Shown here one piece after another: positions 1 to 6,591 of a DNA stretch of 22,451 nt (positions within the stretch are counted from its first letter, which is position 1; each line of letters starts with the position of its first letter). Source of the DNA: CAZKDV01 sp964551645 (GTDB lineage: Bacteria; Bacteroidota; Bacteroidia; Bacteroidales; DTU049); NCBI GenBank assembly GCA_964551645.1, contig CAZKDV010000033.1:1-22451 (forward strand), written 5' to 3'. The notes beneath the pieces were generated by a model, which was not told the DNA's origin, did not search any database, and saw nothing but the letters and a program-made list of their open reading frames with translations. A program made the translations under genes and the position numbers.

Positions 1-32
1 AAGAGGAAATAGGATTTATTGAATCTCTATAA
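1..32 (+). CDS. 3' end of a plus-strand gene, possibly a type IIG restriction enzyme C-terminus (partial)
   Basis: Only the last nine codons and the TAA stop (30-32) are inside the window, reading EEIGFIESL. The reading is short but matches the usual end of type IIG/Eco57I-like enzymes (…LTEEEI-x-x-I/V-E). It also resembles the ends of the two other tail fragments in this window, TIGFIEIQ on the minus strand and EEEIKFIKG at 1795-1821. The stop overlaps the stop of the minus-strand fragment by 17 bp, so the two genes meet tail to tail. Without the sequence to the left this call rests on nine residues and could be chance. Confidence 0.4.
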   Translation, partial: EEIGFIESL

Positions 33-945
33 ATCCAATGGTTGTTCTTTCTTCTTTTGTTAATGAATACAAATCAAAGATCATTTCATCAATTTCAATT
101 TCTAATTTTTCTGTATCAACATTTTGCTGTTTAAGCACCTGAATTTCATTGATTTTTTTATCGAAAATATCGTTTATTTTATCATCAATTTGAATTACAG
201 GGATTGGCTCAAAACATCGTTTTTGTAATTCTCTTGTATCTTCTTGCAACATTGGAAAATTTTCCCTAAAACAGTATTTAAACAAAGAAGAATTAAAAAA
301 TGCTGTCAGAAATTCTATATGGATTCCCGTTATCACATAACATTTAGGATTGGGGAAAATATTATTCTTATCTAAAACAAAAGGTAAAAATTTTGTCATA
401 TTTGGATATATGATTTTCGGTCTAAGAAAATCCTCCCAATAGTTTATACTATCTTGCGTTTCAAACCATTTATGTGAAGTCTTTTTTCTTGCTCCTTTAT
501 CTCCTGTTTGTTTTAATCGATCATATCCAAAACTCATAAGATGTTGTTTTACAGCAGAATACTGTTCAATATCTATTTTCAAACTTGGAAATGTAGTAAT
601 TAAATATAAATCTGCAAATTCATAAGAATATCGTTTAATATCACGTCCTCTAAGAATAGGTCTTATAATTTCAGCAGATTTTGGGTCTTCGGCTATTAGC
701 TCATCTTTTTTCTTACCGTCTATTATAAAAGCCTCGTTATAACCAGTTAAAATTCCTCTATAAATATTAATATCCCAATCTTTCAGCGGAGTACCCACTG
801 CTTCAATTTTAGCTTTTATTCTTTGCTCAATTTCACTTAAAATAATCCAACTTTCACTTGAATTAAAATTACATTTGGTACCATTTTGTCTAATAAAAAC
901 GCTGAATAACCTGCTATATTTAATAGATAGGTTTAATTTATACAG
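16..945 (-). pseudogene. 5'-truncated type IIG (Eco57I/TaqI-like) restriction-modification enzyme, C-terminal specificity part
   Basis: Eco57I-type enzymes fuse nuclease, N6-adenine methylase and a C-terminal TaqI-like DNA-recognition region in one chain of roughly 1000 residues. Only the C-terminal third is here. Conserved blocks are visible: ESWIILSEIEQ just upstream, then GTPLKDWD, GYNEAFIIDGKKKDEL and IIRPILRGRDIKRY, then a variable region and a coiled tail EIDEMIFDLYSLTKEE. No methylase motif (NPPY) is present. The first start codon in the frame is a GTG at 798, but recognisable family sequence continues upstream to about 870 and the frame stays open to a stop at 946-948. The GTG is therefore not a natural start and the gene is cut at its 5' side. 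It could be a dead remnant or a silent specificity cassette. The neighbouring divergent invertase (996) makes the second possibility worth testing. Confidence 0.75.
908..933. repeat. 26-bp imperfect palindrome at the junction between restriction fragment and invertase
   Basis: Outer arms AACCT (908-912) and AGGTT (929-933) are exact inverted repeats. Inside them CTAT (914-917) and ATAG (923-926) pair again, offset by half a base. The total of 26 bp is the size of classical serine-invertase crossover sites, and it sits where recognisable restriction-enzyme homology ends. In AT-rich DNA such a weak palindrome may be chance. Confidence 0.3.
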
Positions 946-962
946 CTACTTTTATTTTATAC

Positions 963-970
963 TATAATTG
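963..970 (+). promoter_or_regulatory. Possible -7 box for the invertase gene
   Basis: TATAATTG matches the Bacteroidetes -7 consensus TAnnTTTG at all fixed positions but one. It lies 25 bp before the invertase ATG at 996. No clear -33 TTTG is seen. The region is very AT-rich, so this is weak support. Confidence 0.3.
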
Positions 971-995
971 AATATTAATTTAAAAAAAGAAAAAA

Positions 996-1607
996 ATGAT
1001 TTACGGTTACATTAGAGTCAGTACAGACAAACAAACAGTTGAAAATCAACGCTATGAAATTAATCAATTTTGCGATACCAGAGAATTGGTAGTGGATAAA
1101 TGGATAGAAGAAACTATTTCTGGAGCTAAAAACGTGGAAGAACGAAGATTAGGAAAACTTCTTAAAAAAATGAAAAAGGAAGATATTCTCATCTGTTCAG
1201 AACTTTCTCGCCTTGGTAGAAATTTGTTAATGATTATGGGCATTTTAAATGAGTGCATGAACCGAGATATTCAAGTTTGGACAATTAAAGATAATTATCG
1301 ACTTGGTAGTGATATAAATTCCAAAGTTTTAGCATTTGCTTTCGGCTTATCAGCGGAGATTGAACGTAATCTTATTTCACAACGTACCAAAGAAGCATTG
1401 GCAAGGAAAAAGGCAGAAGGTGTTATTTTAGGTCGCCCTAAAGGAAGTAAATCTAAAAAAACAAAACTAACTGGTCATGAGAAGAAAATTCAGGAATTGT
1501 TGGATAAAAAAGTTTCCTATTCGGCAATTGGTCGTATTTTGGGAGTGCATAGGCTTACGGTTTCCTCTTTTGTGAAAAACGGAAAAACGCTACCAATAAA
1601 TGGTTAA
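996..1607 (+). CDS. Serine site-specific recombinase, Mpi-family DNA invertase
   Basis: A 203-residue protein of the resolvase/invertase family, complete in length. The N-terminal catalytic domain has YIRVSTDKQ with nucleophile Ser9, and the arginine-rich SRLGRN motif at 71-76. The long E helix with AEIERNLISQRTKEAL (120-135) leads to the GRPKGS linker (146-151). A C-terminal helix-turn-helix (about 173-195, SYSAIGRILGVHRLTVSSF) should read the crossover sites. The sequence strongly resembles Mpi of Bacteroides fragilis, which inverts several promoters and so switches surface polysaccharides on and off; that identification is from recall of the family. Such enzymes often act on sites away from their own gene. 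Here it is divergent from a truncated restriction-specificity gene and followed by another tail relic, which may be its local substrate. No essential residue is visibly missing. Confidence 0.9.
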   Translation: MIYGYIRVSTDKQTVENQRYEINQFCDTRELVVDKWIEETISGAKNVEERRLGKLLKKMKKEDILICSELSRLGRNLLMIMGILNECMNRDIQVWTIKDNYRLGSDINSKVLAFAFGLSAEIERNLISQRTKEALARKKAEGVILGRPKGSKSKKTKLTGHEKKIQELLDKKVSYSAIGRILGVHRLTVSSFVKNGKTLPING

Positions 1608-1821
1608 AAGAAAATAGCAATACTTTTCCTGATTTTGAATTAAACGAACAAGAATACGAAGCAATAAAATTTGAATAGCCCACGTTTTTTGAAAGCACAT
1701 TAAAAAAACTGAACTACAGGTTGAAAAATTACTTAAAGCACAACAATATCAAGAAATTGATGATTATATATACGATTTTTATCAATGTACAGAGGAAGAA
1801 ATAAAATTTATTAAAGGATAA
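1601..1821 (+). pseudogene. Decayed C-terminal tail of a type IIG-like restriction enzyme
   Basis: Two reading frames carry protein-like sequence. The frame from 1601 reads WLKENSNTFPDFELNEQEYE and stops at TAG 1676-1678, after which the same frame gives PTFFESTLKK. The frame ending at TAA 1819-1821 reads TELQVEKLLKAQQYQEIDDY followed by IYDFYQCTEEEIKFIKG. The last part matches the usual end of type IIG specificity regions (EIDxxIYxLYxLTEEEIxxI). The switch of frame falls at a run of seven A (about 1702-1708). The piece therefore has at least one nonsense change and one frameshift, and it has no start. It begins inside the last codons of the invertase, which suggests the invertase or an earlier rearrangement cut the original gene. 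The assignment of the first half is tentative. Confidence 0.45.
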
Positions 1822-1834
1822 AAATGAAACGGTA

Positions 1835-2380
1835 ATGAAATACAACCCTCAAAAACACCACCGCAAAAGCATATGCCTGAAAGGATATGATTATTCGCAG
1901 GCAGGAATGTATTTTGTAACAATATGTTGCCACGATAGGTTGTGTTTATTTGGACATATTGAAAACGGAAAAATGATATTATCCCCAACCGGTATTGTGG
2001 CAGACGTGTTGTGGCACGAAATAAAAAACCACGTCCCAAATGTTGAATTGGGCGAATTTATTGTAATGCCCAATCATATACATGGCATCATTATTATTAC
2101 AACCGATAATGTTGGGGGCAATGTGGTAGGGACAACGCATGCGTTGTCCCTACCACCACCACCACGATTTCAAAATCAGGGCAAAAACACCCTATCGTCC
2201 ATTGTCGGTTCATATAAATCTGCCGTTTCAAAACACGTACACCGATTGGGGTTTGAATTTTCGTGGCAACGTAATTATTACGAACACATTATTCGCAATG
2301 AACAATCCTACAAACGAATTTCAGAATATATTATGAATAATCCTGCCAAATGGAATGATGATAAATTTTATATAGATTAA
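1835..2380 (+). CDS. REP-associated tyrosine transposase (RAYT, Y1/HUH family)
   Basis: A 181-residue single-strand transposase of the IS200-related Y1 family, the type that mobilises or maintains REP palindromes. It opens with the family block YNPQKHHRKS and YFVTICC. The HUH metal site is in MPNHIHGII (His81 and His83). The probable nucleophile is Tyr165 in RISEYIMNNPAKW, after the conserved NYYEHIIRNE block. Residues 98-108 (VGTTHALSLPP) are encoded by a perfect palindrome, described separately, that looks like a REP element captured in frame. The ATG at 1835 starts 13 bp after the relic tail, with no promoter or other transposase gene nearby. Full length with no frameshift, so it may be functional. 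A solo RAYT rather than an IS200/IS605 element is favoured because no tnpB is present. Confidence 0.88.
   Translation: MKYNPQKHHRKSICLKGYDYSQAGMYFVTICCHDRLCLFGHIENGKMILSPTGIVADVLWHEIKNHVPNVELGEFIVMPNHIHGIIIITTDNVGGNVVGTTHALSLPPPPRFQNQGKNTLSSIVGSYKSAVSKHVHRLGFEFSWQRNYYEHIIRNEQSYKRISEYIMNNPAKWNDDKFYID
2123..2156. repeat. 34-bp perfect palindrome (REP-like) inside the transposase gene
   Basis: The left arm GTGGTAGGGACAACGCA (2123-2139) is followed directly by its exact reverse complement (2140-2156). It is more GC-rich than its surroundings and lies in the coding sequence, adding the peptide VGTTHALSLPP. Just outside there is a GGGGG run (2114-2118) and a CCACC repeat (2152-2163), both low-complexity. 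No second copy is seen elsewhere in this window. Confidence 0.9.
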
Positions 2381-2521
2381 AGAATTACGGAAAACAAAAT
2401 CTCTCACAGAATTTATCGAAGGTATAAGCTAAAAAACAAATATAAACACTTGATTATGTGAGCAAAACTCATTAAATAATATTGTTTTGATAATAATTTC
2501 ATTTTAAATTCTTTTTTTATG

Positions 2522-2529
2522 TATTTTTG
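2522..2529 (+). promoter_or_regulatory. -7 box before the AbiEi-like remnant
   Basis: TATTTTTG is a perfect match to the Bacteroidetes -7 consensus TAnnTTTG and lies 25 bp before the ATG at 2555. No good -33 TTTG is found at the usual spacing. It is probably the surviving promoter of the broken gene downstream. Confidence 0.4.
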
Positions 2530-2554
2530 CGGAAAATTAGAAGCGAATAAAAAA

Positions 2555-2671
2555 ATGAACTTTTGGCAATTAAGAAATCAATTTTACAACTTGGTATGTT
2601 TCAATGTCAATCAAGTTTATGCGTAGCAGCCCAATTTTGAGAAAAACAATCTCACTCGTTGGGCAAAGCAA
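2555..2671 (+). pseudogene. AbiEi-like antitoxin/regulator, N-terminal remnant with nonsense codon
   Basis: The ATG frame reads MNFWQLRNQFYNLVCFNVNQ then VYA and a TAG at 2624-2626. Reading through the TAG gives QPNFEKNNLTRWAKQ. The family normally has …INQVYAWQPxFxxNNLxRWxKxGYLxRLRxGYY, as in Bacteroidetes proteins with the N-terminal winged-helix domain of AbiEi-type antitoxins. The TAG thus replaces a conserved Trp codon (TGG to TAG). Homology stops at RWAKQ (2671), where sequence of another family takes over, and the frame ends at TAA 2681-2683. Only about 40 residues of a protein usually near 200 remain. The identification is from recall of the family motif. Confidence 0.6.
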
Positions 2672-2847
2672 AATCTACAATAAACGAGCATATTCAGAAT
2701 ATTTTTAAAGAAGGAGAATTGGATGAGAAAGTGGTTGTTCGGGGTTTCCGAATTACCACTCAACATAGTGCCATAGAAGGAAAAACGCAAACAAATACGA
2801 TAAAATTATTTAGAAAGCCTGAAAGTATTAGAACTAGATTCAATTAG
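2659..2847 (+). pseudogene. RhuM-family (virulence RhuM / Fic-associated) fragment
   Basis: The frame encodes GKAKSTINEHIQNIFKEGEL, then DEKVVVRGFRITTQHSAIEG. This is the recognisable N-terminal block of RhuM proteins (…LFGxxKSTISEHIxNIFxEGELxxxxVVRxFR). The segment before it (WLTQxxMAxLF) and the long part after it (YNLDxIISVGYRV, over 200 residues) are missing. The only available start is a TTG in the middle of the family block, and the frame ends in unrelated-looking sequence after KTQTNTIKLF. It is fused at its left edge to the AbiEi-like remnant, sharing about ten bases with it. It is not expected to be functional. Confidence 0.65.
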
Positions 2848-2893
2848 TAAATACAACTTGAATCTAAGCATTATTTTTAAAATGCACAATGGG

Positions 2894-2922
2894 TTGAGAT
2901 TATTGAAATTTTAATAACTTTG
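2894..2922 (+). promoter_or_regulatory. Promoter of the purC operon
   Basis: The -7 box TAACTTTG (2915-2922) matches TAnnTTTG exactly. A TTG at 2894-2896 within GGGTTGAG lies 18 bp upstream as a partial -33 element. The ATG of purC is 16 bp after the -7 box, giving a very short leader. The same promoter probably drives the lysine-degradation genes and nusB, which have little or no space between them. Confidence 0.55.
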
Positions 2923-2938
2923 CCAAAACAATAATAAT

Positions 2939-3895
2939 ATGCAAGTTCTTACCAAAACTGACTATAATCTCCATTCGCAATCATCTGTATATCATGGCAA
3001 AGTTAGAGATGTTTACACCATAGGACAAAATCTTTTAGCAATGATTGTTACGGATAGAATTTCAGCTTTTGATGTTATCTTGCCCAAAGGTATTCCGTTT
3101 AAAGGACAAATATTAAACCAGATTGCAGATCATTTTCTTGATGCCACCGAAGACATACTTCCAAATTGGAAAATTGCTGTTCCTGACCCAATGGCTATGA
3201 TTGGACACTACTGCGAACCTTTCAAAGTTGAAATGGTAATTAGAGGATATTTAATAGGACATGCTTGGAGGGAATACAAATCAGGAAAAAGAATTATATG
3301 TGGAGTGCAATTGCCAGATGGCATGATTGAAAATCAAAAATTTGAATCTCCAATAATCACTCCTACCACCAAAGCCGTTATTGGGCATGACGAAGACATC
3401 TCAAAAGAAGAAATCATAAATCAAGGATTAGTTTCTAAAAACGATTATGAAAAACTTGAATCATATACATATAAACTATTTCAGAGAGGTACTGAAATGG
3501 CAGACAAGCAAGGTTTAATTCTTGTGGATACTAAATACGAATTTGGAAAAAAAGACGGACAAATTATGTTGATTGACGAAGTTCATACACCTGACTCTTC
3601 TCGATACTTCTATAAAGACGGATATGAAGAAAGGCAAAAAAAAGGCGAAGGACAAAAACAATTATCAAAAGAATTTGTTCGTGAGTGGTTAATTAGTCAA
3701 GGATTTCAAGGTGAAGAAAATCAATCAGTCCCAGAAATGAATGATAATTTTATTAACTCAGTAACTAATCGTTACATCGAATTATTTGAAATAATTACGG
3801 GCAAAAAATTTGTCAAAGAAGCTGTTGATACAAATATTAATCAAAGAATTGAAAAAAATATTAATACATTCCTAACACATTTTTTAAACAGATGA
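2939..3895 (+). CDS. purC: Phosphoribosylaminoimidazole-succinocarboxamide synthase (SAICAR synthetase)
   Basis: Cytoplasmic ligase joining aspartate to CAIR with ATP in purine synthesis. It has 318 residues, the long form usual in Bacteroidetes and eukaryotes rather than the roughly 240-residue E. coli form. Visible signatures are GKVRDVY (20-26, ATP-binding edge), TDRISAFDV (38-46), EMVIRGYLIGHAWREY (98-113) and DEVHTPDSSRY (213-223, the second PurC signature). The ATG at 2939 is right after a strong -7 box. The stop TGA overlaps the next ATG (ATGA, 3892-3895), indicating translational coupling with the LKR-like gene. No sign of damage. Confidence 0.96.
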   Translation: MQVLTKTDYNLHSQSSVYHGKVRDVYTIGQNLLAMIVTDRISAFDVILPKGIPFKGQILNQIADHFLDATEDILPNWKIAVPDPMAMIGHYCEPFKVEMVIRGYLIGHAWREYKSGKRIICGVQLPDGMIENQKFESPIITPTTKAVIGHDEDISKEEIINQGLVSKNDYEKLESYTYKLFQRGTEMADKQGLILVDTKYEFGKKDGQIMLIDEVHTPDSSRYFYKDGYEERQKKGEGQKQLSKEFVREWLISQGFQGEENQSVPEMNDNFINSVTNRYIELFEIITGKKFVKEAVDTNINQRIEKNINTFLTHFLNR

Positions 3896-5214
3896 AAAAC
3901 ACAAATTTAAAAAACTGCATTGGCGTTCGTCATGAAGACAAATACATTGCAGAAAGACGGGTTGCTGTAGTTCCCAAAGATGTTAAAAAACTTAAAGAAA
4001 CACATCAATTAGAGTTTCATATTCAATCTTCTCCAAAACGTATATTCTCTGATGCAGAATATCAAGAGGCAGGTGCAAACATTCAGAGCAATTTAAAGCA
4101 ATGCCCAATAATTATTGGAGTAAAGGAAGTTCCAATTGAATCTTTCGAAGAGGGAAAAACATACATCTTTTTTTCGCATGTAATAAAAGGGCAATCATAT
4201 AATATGCCTATGCTCAAAAAGATGATGGAAATGAAATGTAATTTAATTGATTATGAAAAAATTGAAGATGAATTAGGCAAAAGACTAATTTTCTTCGGGA
4301 AGTATGCCGGTTTGGCTGGAATGATCAATACTCTATGGGCTTTTGGTCAAAGATATGAACGATTAGGAATTGATACTCCTTTTAAAAAGATTAAGCAAGC
4401 GCATAAATACAGTTCACTTGAAGAAGCAAAAGAGGTTATTTCTCAAGTTGGAAAAGATATTTTAAACAACGGAATTCCAAAATCTATTTCTCCATTTATT
4501 ATAGCCCTTACAGGCTATGGCAATGTTTCAAGTGGAGTACAAGAAATATTAAATCTTCTTCCTTCTATTGAAATCAAACCCGATGAAATCATTCCTACTT
4601 CACAAAATAAAAACTCGCCAAACAATGTAATTTATAAAATAGTTTTTAAAGAAGAACATCTTGCCAAGCATAAAGCTAATTCAAAATTTGACCTTGATGA
4701 ATACTACACAAAGCCAGAATTATATGAAAGCAAGTTTCAGCAATATATTCCTCATATTAATGGCTTAGTCAATGGCATGTATTGGGACGAAAGGTATCCT
4801 CGAATTGTTACTAAAGATTATTTGGAAAAACTATTTAATGACGAAACAAATCAAAAACTTACGGTAATTGGAGATATTACATGCGATCCTAATGGTTCTA
4901 TTGAATGTACTCACAAAGGAACTGCCATCGAAGATCCGGTTTTTGTTTATCATCCAAAAACACGCACACACACTATGGGCTTTGACGGTGAAGGCGTTTT
5001 GATGATGCCTGTTGATATTTTGCCAAGTGAATTGCCAAAAGAATCATCAGAAGCATTTTCGGCTGCTCTTAGAAGTTTTATTCCAGCAATTGCTTCGGCT
5101 AATTTTGATGACGAATTTGAAAACATTGTTTTGCCAGCTCCTATCAAAAAAGCCATGATACTGCACAAAGGGAAACTCACTCCAAAATATGAGTATATAA
5201 AAAACTATTTGTAA
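3892..5214 (+). CDS. Lysine-ketoglutarate reductase-like saccharopine dehydrogenase (lysine-forming type)
   Basis: A 440-residue protein that aligns by eye with the N-terminal (LKR) half of animal AASS. That domain condenses lysine and 2-oxoglutarate to saccharopine with NADPH. Shared blocks are ERRVAVVPKDV (21-31, alanine-dehydrogenase/PNT-type N-terminal fold), YIFFSHVIKGQ (91-101), LIDYEKI (118-124), GKYAGLAGMINTLWA (136-150), and the nucleotide-binding turn ALTGYGNVSSGVQEIL (205-220). Later GLVNGMYWDERYPR, GDITCDPNGSIECT and GFDGEGVLMMPVDILPSELP also match. It overlaps purC by 4 bp and is followed after 28 bp by the SDH-like gene, so the two catalytic halves are separate but adjacent. A lysine-degrading role is inferred from family and pairing. 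Some bacterial relatives act on other amino acids. Confidence 0.85.
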   Translation: MKNTNLKNCIGVRHEDKYIAERRVAVVPKDVKKLKETHQLEFHIQSSPKRIFSDAEYQEAGANIQSNLKQCPIIIGVKEVPIESFEEGKTYIFFSHVIKGQSYNMPMLKKMMEMKCNLIDYEKIEDELGKRLIFFGKYAGLAGMINTLWAFGQRYERLGIDTPFKKIKQAHKYSSLEEAKEVISQVGKDILNNGIPKSISPFIIALTGYGNVSSGVQEILNLLPSIEIKPDEIIPTSQNKNSPNNVIYKIVFKEEHLAKHKANSKFDLDEYYTKPELYESKFQQYIPHINGLVNGMYWDERYPRIVTKDYLEKLFNDETNQKLTVIGDITCDPNGSIECTHKGTAIEDPVFVYHPKTRTHTMGFDGEGVLMMPVDILPSELPKESSEAFSAALRSFIPAIASANFDDEFENIVLPAPIKKAMILHKGKLTPKYEYIKNYL

Positions 5215-5242
5215 TAAATTATATAAATCAAAAATTGCTTGT

Positions 5243-6580
5243 ATGAATAAGAAAATATTAGTACTCGGAGCAGGAATGTCTGCATCTGGTTTAATTAAGT
5301 ATTTATTAGATAAAAGCGAACAATACAATTGGCATATTACTGTTGCCGACAAAGATATTGATTTGGTCAAAAGCAAACTAAACAATCATAAAAACAGCAC
5401 GCACACAACTTTTGACATTAATGATGCTAAAATACTTGCTGAATTGGTTAGCGGTGCAGATTTGGTAATTTCTTTAATGCCTGCAACACTCCATCCAATA
5501 GTTGCTCGCGAATGTCTAAAACAAGAGAAACATCTTTTTACGGCATCTTATGTTTCTCCAGAAATGAGGTCTATGCACCAAGAAGCGTATAACAAAGGGC
5601 TAATTTTCTTTAATGAATGCGGTGTTGACCCCGGTCTTGACCACATGTCTGCAATGAAAGTAATTGACGAAATTAAAGAAAAAGGAGGAAAACTAATTAG
5701 TTTCATATCAAATACGGGTGGTTTAATAGCTCCTGAATGTGATAATAACCCATGGAACTATAAATTAACTTGGAATGTTAGAAATGTTATACTTGCAGGA
5801 CAAGCAGGTGCAAAGTTTATGCAAAATGGCAAATATAAATATATTCCGTATTCACAATTATTTAATAGAACCGAACGAATTTCAGTGTTAAACTATGGAG
5901 AATTTGACAGTTATGCCAATCGCGACTCATTATCATATATTGATGTATATAAAATTCATGGTATAGATACAATTTTCAGAGGCACACTTCGTCGTCCGGG
6001 ATATACTCAGGCTTGGAATGTATTTGTAAACCTTGGCATGAGCGATGATAGCTATGTTATAGAAAATTCTGACAGGCTAACTAATAGAGATTTTATCGAA
6101 GCATATCTTCCTCATTACTACGGACTTAGCACTGAAGAAATTTTTTGCAAACATTTAAACATTGATACCAATTCAGACATCTTTAAAAAGTTTGAGTGGT
6201 TGGGCATGTTTGAAAAAACTCCGATAAAGCTTAGCAATGCTACTCCAGCACAAATACTGCAATCAATTATTGAACCTAAATGGAAGTTTGAAGAAAATGA
6301 TAAAGACATGATAGTAATGCAGCATAAGTTCATTTATGCCTTAGACAGTCGAAAATATGAACGAAAATCAACTATGGTGAAGATTGGAGAGAACAAAATA
6401 CATACTGCTATGTCAACAACGGTTGGTGTTCCATTAGCAATTGCGGTTAAGTTATTTTTGACTGGCGAAATACAAGCAAAAGGAGTTATTATTCCTATCG
6501 AAAAACATATTTACACTCCACTGCTCAAAGAACTTGAAAAATATAACATCAAATTTATAGAAGAAGAAACCGAGATTTAA
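5243..6580 (+). CDS. Saccharopine dehydrogenase (glutamate-forming type)
   Basis: A 445-residue protein matching the C-terminal SDH half of animal AASS, which oxidises saccharopine to glutamate and 2-aminoadipate semialdehyde. The Rossmann start is KILVLGAGMSASGLIKY with GAGMSASG at 9-16. VISLMPATLHPIVAREC (75-91), TASYVSPEM (100-108) and ECGVDPGLDHMSAMK (125-139) are typical of the family, as are NTGGLIAPECDNNPWNYK and FRGTLRRPGYTQAWNVFV. With the preceding LKR-like gene it makes the two-step saccharopine route, here unfused. The 28-bp gap has no promoter-like box, and nusB starts 11 bp after the stop, so all four genes are probably co-transcribed. No 2-aminoadipate semialdehyde dehydrogenase is in the window. 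Confidence 0.9.
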   Translation: MNKKILVLGAGMSASGLIKYLLDKSEQYNWHITVADKDIDLVKSKLNNHKNSTHTTFDINDAKILAELVSGADLVISLMPATLHPIVARECLKQEKHLFTASYVSPEMRSMHQEAYNKGLIFFNECGVDPGLDHMSAMKVIDEIKEKGGKLISFISNTGGLIAPECDNNPWNYKLTWNVRNVILAGQAGAKFMQNGKYKYIPYSQLFNRTERISVLNYGEFDSYANRDSLSYIDVYKIHGIDTIFRGTLRRPGYTQAWNVFVNLGMSDDSYVIENSDRLTNRDFIEAYLPHYYGLSTEEIFCKHLNIDTNSDIFKKFEWLGMFEKTPIKLSNATPAQILQSIIEPKWKFEENDKDMIVMQHKFIYALDSRKYERKSTMVKIGENKIHTAMSTTVGVPLAIAVKLFLTGEIQAKGVIIPIEKHIYTPLLKELEKYNIKFIEEETEI

Positions 6581-6591
6581 TAAAAACTCTG

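Noticed and set aside
796..798. GTG as the true start of the restriction-specificity gene
   Set aside because: Family sequence (ESWIILSEIEQ) continues upstream in the same frame to about 870, so the GTG is internal and the gene is 5'-truncated.
1782..2073. Minus-strand frames of 60 to 85 codons across the transposase gene
   Set aside because: They are shadows of the transposase coding strand with no family features and no start context.
1..2850. CRISPR array or tRNA/attachment site among the mobile remnants
   Set aside because: No regularly spaced direct repeats and no tRNA-like cloverleaf or tRNA 3' end could be seen.
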